Translations under genes and position numbers: made by a program | Assembly: GCA_025353305.1 (NCBI GenBank) | Contig: JANXQX010000038.1 | Span: forward strand, 1-14,386 | Origin: Holophagaceae bacterium | GTDB taxonomy: Bacteria; Acidobacteriota; Holophagae; Holophagales; Holophagaceae | Direction: 5' to 3' | DNA length: 14,386 nt | Shown: positions 6,076 to 11,640 of the stretch, piece by piece | Numbering within the stretch: the first letter of the stretch is position 1 | How the letters are laid out: each line of letters opens with the position of its first letter | The notes under the pieces: model-generated | Told to the model about the DNA's origin: nothing | Databases searched by the model: none | Seen by the model: the letters and a program-made list of their open reading frames with translations, nothing else

Positions 6076-6633
6076 ATGAAGTCACTCACCGAAATGAATT
6101 CAGCCCTCCTGGAATGGAGCCGGGAAGAGGGCCTGGCCATGGCCTACAAACTCTCCAGTGAAGATGGGGTTGCAGCCAACCTGATCTTTCCTGATGCTTC
6201 TGACACCTTGGCCCTGCTGGAGACCGCCGAAGGGAGCTGGACCATCAAACACTTGGGCCTGCTGAACCCCATCATCACGCTTCGTGAGGCCGGGAAGAAG
6301 ACGAACCTCGCGGTCTTCCATCCCCACGCCCTCCGCCACGACAAGCTGGAGTTCACGGATGGTGCGGTATTCGACTGGATCACCCTCCACGACCATAAAC
6401 CCGGAGGCGCTTTCCTGGACATTGAAGGCAAACCCATGGTCCGGATCCACGGGCTCCCTGTCCAAGAGCCGGCCACCAACAGAGACCTGGACTCGGGTCT
6501 GGTGGAACTCGGCCAGGCCCCGGTGGCCCGCTGGCGCCACGCGATCCTCGCCGCGATGGGGTGGTACCTCCTGCTGTTGGATCATTTCAAGGAGAACCCC
6601 ATACATGCTGCGGAAATGTCGATGAGGCTGTGA
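6076..6633 (+). CDS. Unrecognised 185-residue protein, possibly tubby/LURP-one-like
   Basis: I do not recognise this gene with certainty. It encodes a soluble, strand-rich protein with no signal peptide. The body alternates hydrophobic strands and turns (YKLSSEDGVAANLIFPD, GSWTIKHLGLLNPIITLREA, KKTNLAVFHPHALRHDKLEF, GAFLDIEGKPMVRIHG). A single apolar helix, HAILAAMGWYLLLLDHF, lies near the C-terminus. Many short beta-strands wrapped round one buried C-terminal helix is the plan of the tubby/LURP-one/scramblase superfamily. This is inference from pattern, not from a conserved motif. The start at 6076 has a strong ribosome site (AGGGGGA, 5-base spacing); an out-of-frame ATG at 6071 lies within it. 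The gene stands alone, with 209 bases before it and 282 after. Confidence 0.7.
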   Translation: MKSLTEMNSALLEWSREEGLAMAYKLSSEDGVAANLIFPDASDTLALLETAEGSWTIKHLGLLNPIITLREAGKKTNLAVFHPHALRHDKLEFTDGAVFDWITLHDHKPGGAFLDIEGKPMVRIHGLPVQEPATNRDLDSGLVELGQAPVARWRHAILAAMGWYLLLLDHFKENPIHAAEMSMRL

Positions 6634-6635
6634 CA

Positions 6636-6655
6636 GGGACGGGTAAGCCAGTCCC
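6636..6655. other. Short hairpin just after the 6076-6633 gene
   Basis: GGGAC at 6636-6640 pairs with GTCCC at 6651-6655 around a ten-base loop, two bases after the stop codon. No T tract follows, so it is a poor rho-independent terminator, but it could protect the 3' end of the transcript. Confidence 0.35.
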
Positions 6656-6701
6656 CACCTGCTGAGTTACGGAATTCCATTCGGCACACCTGCTCTCGGA
6701 T

Positions 6702-6742
6702 CCACACTGCGATTGCCTGGGTCAGGGTGATCGCAGTGGTGG
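6702..6742. repeat. Inverted repeat in unexplained 270-base region
   Basis: CACTGCGAT at 6705-6713 and ATCGCAGTG at 6730-6738 are perfect complements round a 16-base loop. Allowing one bulged base, the stem extends to 12 pairs (6702-6713 with 6730-6742). It lies between the stop at 6633 and the promoter at 6848. The region also holds a GGAATTCC palindrome at 6671-6678. No function is evident. Confidence 0.5.
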
Positions 6743-6847
6743 TTAGGTCAGCGCTGTTCCGCATTTCTGCTTTCCGGGCCAGCTGGCTGGTCCGAGGGCG
6801 CTTTGTCGGCTGAGGCTTGGAAAGCGGAGTCCGTCGATTGCCGGGCA

Positions 6848-6876
6848 TTGACTATTATTAACTTAATACTAATACT
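6848..6876 (+). promoter_or_regulatory. Sigma-70 type promoter with embedded palindrome for the PadR operon
   Basis: A -35 box TTGACT at 6848-6853 is followed by a 17-base spacer and AATACT at 6871-6876, or TAATAC one base earlier, in the most AT-rich stretch of the neighbourhood. TATTAA-C-TTAATA at 6856-6868 is a palindrome with 6-base arms lying between the two boxes. PadR proteins are winged-helix dimers that bind dyad operators and often repress their own promoter, so this is a natural candidate operator. The first codon of the operon is 40 bases downstream. Confidence 0.6.
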
Positions 6877-6915
6877 ATCTTCTTACTGACCGTACCTCAG
6901 TACATGGAGGCGCCC

Positions 6916-7281
6916 ATGGACCCCGATCTGCTGGATGACCTGGAACGCAAATTCCAGAAGGAGCTCAACGCAGGGACCGTGGGCCTGCTGCTGCTGGCCA
7001 CATTGGCCCAGGCCACGGAGCCCCGCTACGGCTACGACATCGCCAAGGAACTGGAGGAGCGGGCCCCCATCACCAGGCTGGGGGCGCTCTACCCGGCGCT
7101 GCGGTCGCTGGAATCCTACGGGCTGCTGGACAGCCGTGTGGAACCTTCCATCACGGGTCCGCCCCGCAAGTATTACCGGATCACCAAGGATGGCCGCAAG
7201 GCCCTGGCCGCCTGGGCCCAGCAGTGGAAGCAGACTAGCCAATGCGTGAACGCGATGTTGAAGTGGGTGAACCATGTTTGA
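6916..7281 (+). CDS. PadR-family transcriptional regulator
   Basis: A 121-residue winged-helix repressor. The PadR signature is visible: TVGLLLLATLAQ opening helix, then RYGYDIAKELEERAPITRLG, ALYPALRSLESYGLLDSRVE (recognition helix and turn) and a wing with GPPRKYYRITKDGRKAL. The short C-terminal helix would dimerise. ATG 6916 is chosen over ATG 6904 because GGAGG at 6906-6910 sits 5 bases before it. The gene overlaps the next by 8 bases (7274-7281), so the two are translationally coupled. PadR regulators paired with HAAS-domain membrane proteins are a known arrangement, in which the regulator controls its own operon in response to a signal, often envelope stress. The signal here is not evident. 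Confidence 0.92.
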   Translation: MDPDLLDDLERKFQKELNAGTVGLLLLATLAQATEPRYGYDIAKELEERAPITRLGALYPALRSLESYGLLDSRVEPSITGPPRKYYRITKDGRKALAAWAQQWKQTSQCVNAMLKWVNHV

Positions 7282-8185
7282 GTCCATCGAGTCCTATCTG
7301 AAGGCCTTGAAGGCCGCCCTGCACGGGGCCGATCCAGCCCTGGTGCAGGACGCCCTGTGGGACGCGGAAGCCCACCTGGGAAGCGGCCTCGCAGCCTTGA
7401 AGCAGGAGCACCCAGAGACGCCCGAACCCGAAGCCCTGGCTTCGGTCCTGGCGACTTTCGGGACACCGCAGGAAGTTGCAGAAGCTTACCTGGAGCGCGA
7501 AGCCATGGTGGCTCATGCCCTGCATCCCAAGGGTGCCCAGGCCGCCGCGGAGGTCGACACACCTCTGGCTCCCTGGCCGGGATTGTTCGAGGTGCTGAAG
7601 ACGCCGAAGGCCTACACTTCCCTGCTCTACCTCGTGATGTCCCTGGCCACGGGCATCTTTTTCTTCACCTGGGCCGTGACGGGCCTCAGCCTTTCAGTGG
7701 GACTTTTCATACTCATCATCGGCATCCCCTTCGCCATCGCTTTCCTGGGCTCCATGCGGATGCTGGCCCTGGTGGAGGGCCGTCTCGTGGAAGCCCTGCT
7801 GGACGTACGCATGCCGCGCCGGCCGAGCCTGCTCCCGGAAGGCAAGGGTTGGATGGAACGGTTGAAGAACCTCCTGACCGACGGCCATACCTGGACCAGC
7901 CTGGCCTATCTGATGCTGCACCTTCCCCTAGGCATCATCTTCTTCACGCTCATGGTCACGGGTTTGTCCCTCTCCATCAGCTTCATGCTGGCGCCCATCG
8001 CCCACTGGTTATTTGGTGCCGCATTTACTGTCGATTTTGGCTACGGACAACTCCCCCACACCGGCTGGATACTGATTCTCAACGCCGTCGGGGGCTTCTT
8101 CGGACTGCTCGGCACCCTGCACCTGGCGCTGGCGCTGGGGCGCTTCCAGGGGTTCCTCGCCAAGCACATGCTGGTGCGGAGGTAG
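7274..8185 (+). CDS. HAAS-domain membrane protein with duplicated sensor-like segments
   Basis: A 303-residue inner-membrane protein. Residues 1-80 form a helical cytoplasmic domain of the HAAS/DUF1700 type (YLKALKAALHGADPALVQDA, then FGTPQEVAEAYLE), commonly partnered with PadR. The membrane part contains an internal duplication: YTSLLYLVMSLATGIFFFTW at about 114-133 matches WTSLAYLMLHLPLGIIFFTL at about 207-226, and both continue into a VTGLSLS motif. This resembles the putative sensor domain found in bacterial histidine kinases and permease-like proteins. A last hydrophobic segment lies at about 265-290. No kinase or catalytic motif is present. Its start lies inside the padR gene (8-base overlap), so its expression depends on padR translation. 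The role is probably sensing or modulating the regulator at the membrane; the substrate is unknown. Confidence 0.82.
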   Translation: MFESIESYLKALKAALHGADPALVQDALWDAEAHLGSGLAALKQEHPETPEPEALASVLATFGTPQEVAEAYLEREAMVAHALHPKGAQAAAEVDTPLAPWPGLFEVLKTPKAYTSLLYLVMSLATGIFFFTWAVTGLSLSVGLFILIIGIPFAIAFLGSMRMLALVEGRLVEALLDVRMPRRPSLLPEGKGWMERLKNLLTDGHTWTSLAYLMLHLPLGIIFFTLMVTGLSLSISFMLAPIAHWLFGAAFTVDFGYGQLPHTGWILILNAVGGFFGLLGTLHLALALGRFQGFLAKHMLVRR

Positions 8186-8250
8186 AGCGGAAATACCCGC
8201 CGTCAGCGTCGCGGCTCCGCCCACACTGAAGCCTTCATGGCGCCGTCCCG

Positions 8251-8323
8251 TGGTCTATATCCAGGCAATCCTTGGATTAACGAGCGCAAAGAGCCAGGCG
8301 CACGGGCGGATGGTCTATACTCC
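8251..8323. repeat. Direct repeat TGGTCTATA upstream of the AsnB-like gene
   Basis: TGGTCTATATCC at 8251-8262 and TGGTCTATACTCC at 8311-8323 are spaced exactly 60 bases apart. Each contains a -10-like hexamer (TATATC, TATACT at 8316-8321), but neither has a clear -35 box. They could be duplicated promoter or operator sites. The rest of 8186-8408 shows no gene beyond the mini-ORF at 8362. Confidence 0.4.
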
Positions 8324-8361
8324 CTGAAAATAGGTCGATCAACTTAAACCCGCAGGGCTCC

Positions 8362-8397
8362 ATGCCTCCAGGCAGATTCCCTGCACCAACAAACTAG
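8362..8397 (+). other. Possible 11-codon leader ORF before the AsnB-like gene
   Basis: ATG at 8362 opens an 11-codon frame, MPPGRFPAPTN, stopping with TAG at 8395-8397, 11 bases before the next start. The ribosome site is weak. The main gene also lacks a clear ribosome site, so coupling through this mini-frame is conceivable. It may equally be chance. Confidence 0.2.
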
Positions 8398-8408
8398 GCC
8401 ACCCCTCC

Positions 8409-10355
8409 ATGTGCGGAATCGCCGGTTGCATTCATCTAGATGGTCGTCCAATCACACCGGAATTGGATGGTCCAATTCTTCGCGGGATCGGTGATGCCCT
8501 GCACCATCGCGGCCCGGACGATACCCAGCTGATGCTATGGGAAAACGTCGGCTTCGTGTTCAAACGTCTCTCGATCGTCGATATTGAAGGCGGCCGGCAG
8601 CCCTTCGAAACACCCGATGGCCGGGTCAGCGCGATGATCAATGGTGAGATCTTCAATCACCGGGACATCAGGCGTTCCCTCCTCCCGGATGCGCCATTCC
8701 ATTCCAGCTCGGACTGCGAAGTAATCCCCTACTTGTACTTGCAGCGCGACCTGGAACTGTTCGAACCGGCGAACGGAATGTTCGCGATGGCGTTGCTGGA
8801 CCGGGCGAAACGGCGGGTACTGCTTGGCCGCGACCGGCACGGTGTCAAGCCGTTGTTCTACTGTGTGGCGGACAACGGCAGAACATTGGTGTTCGCTTCC
8901 GAGTTGAAGGCCCTGTTCGCGCACCCAGCAGTGCCCCGCAAATTCGACTGGTTGTCGGCGCTCGGCCGCGATGGTAGCGGCGATACCTTCGCGCATGAGC
9001 TGGGTTCCGGTTTCTGTGGAATTGAACGGGTTCCGGCGGCGGCCTTGATGGACATATCGCTTAATGAAGGGACTTTCAGTATCAGCAAGTATTGGCAGTT
9101 GCCGGAACGACCGCCCGCCGGCAGCGGCCAGCCAGCGGAGTACTACGTCGAGCGCTACCGCGAACTGCTTGAAGAGAGCGTACGCATGCGGCTGATGGCT
9201 GATGCCGGGTATGGCGTTTTCCTGAGTGGTGGCATTGATTCCTCCGTCATCACCGCCATTGCGGCCAAGAGCGCCTCCTTTCCCACTTTCAGCGTGCTCA
9301 GCAAGAGCACGGTCGGCAGCGGCGACGCGCAAGCTTCGCAATTTCTCGCGCGTAAACTGGGATTGCCCAACCATCAGGTGTTTTTTGACCATCGCTCGAC
9401 CCTGATCACCCCGGATGACTGGCGGAGGGTGTTGTGGAGCTGTGAGATGCATGAAGTCACGGCCGAACAGCTCTACAAATATTTTCTGCATGCCTATGCC
9501 AAACAACGTTATCCCGATCTCAAGGTGATCCTCCTTGGACAAGGCTCCGACGAGTTCAATGGGGGTTACACAGACTGGACGCTGAATACCGTGGCACGTG
9601 GCAATGCCGTTGACCCAGACCCTTGGAGCGCCATCGGCAATTACTTCGATGCCGTCGAGATCGGGCACCGCGCGATAAAAGATGGCTACTTCGGTTCCTA
9701 CCACGATCTGATCGATCAGCAGATCATCGACCCTGATTTCGTGCGTGGCTCATCTGGCCGCCCGCTCCGCCGTGAAGTGTGGGACAAATATGTGGGTTAT
9801 TACCGGCAAAATCTCGACTACCACCTGTGGCACGAGGATCGCACCGCCTCGGCGCATTCGATCGAAAACCGGGTTCCCTTTCTCGATTTCCGGTTGGTCG
9901 AGCTTCTGGGCCAGATCCCGGTACAGCATCATTCCGAATTATTCACCGATAAACGGATCTTGCGGCGAGCCGCCGCCGATTGGTTGCCGGTGGAAATCGC
10001 CAGCCGGCCAAAAGGCCCCTTTTTCTATGGCAAGGACCAGCGTTTCACCTACCAGTTGATATACTCCTTGTTGACCGCAAACAGCGGCGAGCTGATCGAA
10101 CAGGCCATTTCTGGCTCAGCGCGCACCGACGGCGCGCTCAATCCAGCGCAGTTCCGCCGCTATGCCGCCGACGTGGGGAAAGAGCCCGAATTCAAGGACC
10201 TGAATCGACTGATGTCCCTCGTCAACATGGGGGTCCTGGCTGATCTTGCCGACAGTAAAGCCACGCCTGGCGTTCGCAGCGGCGCATCACCGGTGTATGA
10301 AATTACCCTTCGCGAAGACGAGGATATCAACGCGGTCGTCGCCGCCAGGCTTTGA
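8409..10355 (+). CDS. Asparagine-synthetase-like glutamine amidotransferase (class II)
   Basis: A 648-residue two-domain enzyme. The N-terminal glutaminase domain has the nucleophile Cys2 (MCGIAG, fixing the start), HHRGPDD at 32-38, Arg53 in RLSIVD, NGEIFN at 78-83 and Asp102. The synthetase domain has the ATP-pyrophosphatase loop SGGIDSS at 273-279, GQGSDE at 377-382, and SIENRVPFLD from 484. These domains together move glutamine-derived ammonia to an acyl-adenylate, usually making asparagine. Gln378 stands where E. coli AsnB has Glu348 (SGEGSDE), a residue that controls acyl-adenylate formation; a GQG variant also occurs in homologues of specialised or capsule gene sets. The protein is longer than E. 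coli AsnB (554 residues). Its tail, ending YEITLREDEDINAVVAARL, is unfamiliar. GC is lower than in neighbours (28 of 60 bases at 9481-9540), suggesting transfer. No ribosome site precedes it. Confidence 0.88.
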   Translation: MCGIAGCIHLDGRPITPELDGPILRGIGDALHHRGPDDTQLMLWENVGFVFKRLSIVDIEGGRQPFETPDGRVSAMINGEIFNHRDIRRSLLPDAPFHSSSDCEVIPYLYLQRDLELFEPANGMFAMALLDRAKRRVLLGRDRHGVKPLFYCVADNGRTLVFASELKALFAHPAVPRKFDWLSALGRDGSGDTFAHELGSGFCGIERVPAAALMDISLNEGTFSISKYWQLPERPPAGSGQPAEYYVERYRELLEESVRMRLMADAGYGVFLSGGIDSSVITAIAAKSASFPTFSVLSKSTVGSGDAQASQFLARKLGLPNHQVFFDHRSTLITPDDWRRVLWSCEMHEVTAEQLYKYFLHAYAKQRYPDLKVILLGQGSDEFNGGYTDWTLNTVARGNAVDPDPWSAIGNYFDAVEIGHRAIKDGYFGSYHDLIDQQIIDPDFVRGSSGRPLRREVWDKYVGYYRQNLDYHLWHEDRTASAHSIENRVPFLDFRLVELLGQIPVQHHSELFTDKRILRRAAADWLPVEIASRPKGPFFYGKDQRFTYQLIYSLLTANSGELIEQAISGSARTDGALNPAQFRRYAADVGKEPEFKDLNRLMSLVNMGVLADLADSKATPGVRSGASPVYEITLREDEDINAVVAARL

Positions 10356-10497
10356 CAATGCTCAGGAAATTCAGGAATCCCATTCTGAGGGGACGGTTGT
10401 CTGATGCCCGGATCATGGGCCTACCGCACTTGACTTGCGCCCCAGGTGGCCCAAAGTGTCCTTGCAGGAGTCCAGAAGCCATGGATTCATGCATTTT

Positions 10498-10534
10498 CCC
10501 GCAGGTTTCAGCGGCGCAACCATCCTCCTGCGGG
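10498..10534. other. Leader hairpin before the secreted Gly/Tyr/Trp protein gene
   Basis: CCCGCAGG at 10498-10505 is the exact complement of CCTGCGGG at 10527-10534, with a 21-base loop. It lies 17 bases before the ribosome site GGAGG (10552-10556). There is no T tract. It may stabilise or regulate the leader of the following gene. A TTGACT at about 10429-10434 lacks a good -10 partner. Nothing else is evident in 10356-10563. Confidence 0.4.
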
Positions 10535-10563
10535 TCGGGTCCAAAGAGTTTGGAGGTGTGCCC

Positions 10564-11454
10564 ATGAGAACGATCCACCGCACTCTGGTCCTGATCGCGA
10601 CCCTGGCCAGCTTCTCGGCGGTAGCCCTTCTGGCCAACCCTGGGAAGGATTCCGTGGTTGCTGGCGCCCAGGATCCCCAACCGGCTCCGCCTGCGACCCC
10701 GGCCCCCCAGGATCCGCCGCCGCCCCCTCCGGGGGATCGGCCCGATCCGCCCTCGGATCCGCCCCAATCCCCTCCCGGGCAGGAAGCCCCGAAAGGCCAG
10801 TGGGTCCACACCTCACAGTACGGTTGGGTATGGATGCCCTACGGCAACGACTACACCAATGTGCCGGCTGACGGGGGCACGCCCAACATGTACGTGTACT
10901 ACCCCGAGGTGGGATGGAGCTGGGTGCTCGCCCCCTGGCTTTGGGGATGGGGTCCCAGGCCCTACTTTGGCGCAGTGGGGTGGGGGTACTTCGGCTGGTA
11001 CGGGGTGGGCATGGGCCATTGGTATGGCTGGGGCGGGCCCTATTACCGTGCGGGCTACTATGGCCGCGGCTACTTCAGAGGTGGCAGCTGGCACGGCGTC
11101 AGCCACGGCCACCTCGCTTCGTCCGGGGAGAGATCCCACGAGGGTTCGCGGGGGTCGGTCCATCCAGGAGTTAGCCACCCTGGAGCTTACGGTTCCAGCG
11201 ATGGCCCGCCCAGGAGTTTCAGCAGGAGTGGAACTGGCTCGCCCAGGGCTTACAGTTGGGGCGGCGGCGCTTCCACCCGGGCGCATGGTGGTGGTGGCAC
11301 ACCCAGAGCCTACAGTTGGAGCGGCAGCGCTTCCACCCGGGCGCATGGTGGTGGTGGCACACCCAGGGCCTATAGTTGGAGCGGCGGAGGCTCCTCCAGA
11401 GGTTACGGTGGTGGTGGTTCCGGAAGGGGCTCAGGCGGTGGCGGACGCCGCTGA
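10564..11454 (+). CDS. Secreted Pro-rich and Gly/Tyr/Trp-rich low-complexity protein
   Basis: A 296-residue exported protein of unknown function. A Sec-type signal peptide opens it (MRTIHRTLVLIATLASFSAV then ALLA). A Pro-rich spacer follows at about 38-72 (PPATPAPQDPPPPPPGDRPD). Then comes an aromatic core, QWVHTSQYGWVWMPYGNDY and VGWSWVLAPWLWGWGPRPYF, leading into Gly/Tyr repeats such as YYRAGYYGRGYFRGG. The end is a Gly/Ser/Arg-rich tail with 20-residue tandem repeats and an RGG-like finish (GRGSGGGGRR). No catalytic residues stand out. The tryptophan-rich core resembles hypothetical secreted proteins I recall from Acidobacteriota and Myxococcota; that is memory, not a search. GGAGG at 10552-10556 with 7-base spacing sets the start at 10564, although the open frame extends further upstream. 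A structural or surface role is plausible. Confidence 0.8.
   Translation: MRTIHRTLVLIATLASFSAVALLANPGKDSVVAGAQDPQPAPPATPAPQDPPPPPPGDRPDPPSDPPQSPPGQEAPKGQWVHTSQYGWVWMPYGNDYTNVPADGGTPNMYVYYPEVGWSWVLAPWLWGWGPRPYFGAVGWGYFGWYGVGMGHWYGWGGPYYRAGYYGRGYFRGGSWHGVSHGHLASSGERSHEGSRGSVHPGVSHPGAYGSSDGPPRSFSRSGTGSPRAYSWGGGASTRAHGGGGTPRAYSWSGSASTRAHGGGGTPRAYSWSGGGSSRGYGGGGSGRGSGGGGRR
11241..11400 (+). repeat. 60-base tandem repeat inside the secreted protein gene
   Basis: A 60-base unit, encoding the 20-residue pattern PRAYSWSGSASTRAHGGGG with one flanking residue, occurs at 11241-11300, again at 11301-11360, and in part at 11361-11400. The first two copies differ at only a few bases; the block TTCCACCCGGGCGCATGGTG is identical in both. 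Near-identity at DNA level suggests recent duplication and a site likely to vary in copy number between strains. Confidence 0.85.
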
Positions 11455-11574
11455 TCAAGTCCGTGATCGGTCAGCAGGATTGTTCCGCTCGATGCATCAT
11501 GGTCTTCCACGAAATTGCTTCGCGGGGCGGTCAGGGAGTCGCGACGGCTAGCAGGCGTGCGGCGACGCCTCATT

Positions 11575-11603
11575 TTGAAACCGGCGCTTGGTTGCGGCAT
11601 AAG
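11575..11603 (+). promoter_or_regulatory. Candidate sigma-70 promoter for rnr
   Basis: TTGAAA at 11575-11580, a 17-base spacer and CATAAG at 11598-11603 give 5 of 6 and 4 of 6 consensus matches, 37 bases before the RNase R start. The remaining DNA of 11455-11640 shows no gene and no obvious terminator. Confidence 0.4.
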
Positions 11604-11640
11604 CCCGCTGAAGCATCTGAGCGGCCTGATATCCTGAAGC

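Noticed and set aside
6582..6848. 88-codon - strand frame as a transposase remnant
   Set aside because: No catalytic motif or terminal repeat supports it and I do not recognise the sequence. It overlaps the end of a better-supported + strand gene. Kept only as a question in the findings.
8186..8408. Lasso-peptide or other RiPP precursor next to the AsnB-like gene
   Set aside because: No precursor-like frame, protease or transporter is present nearby, only an 11-codon frame with no core motif.
8535..9704. Long - strand open frame (389 codons) opposite the AsnB-like gene
   Set aside because: It lies antisense to a gene with intact catalytic motifs, shows no recognisable domain, and is a normal by-product of GC-rich codon use.
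11241..11400. CRISPR array
   Set aside because: The 60-base repeats are contiguous, in frame with a protein gene and have no unique spacers.
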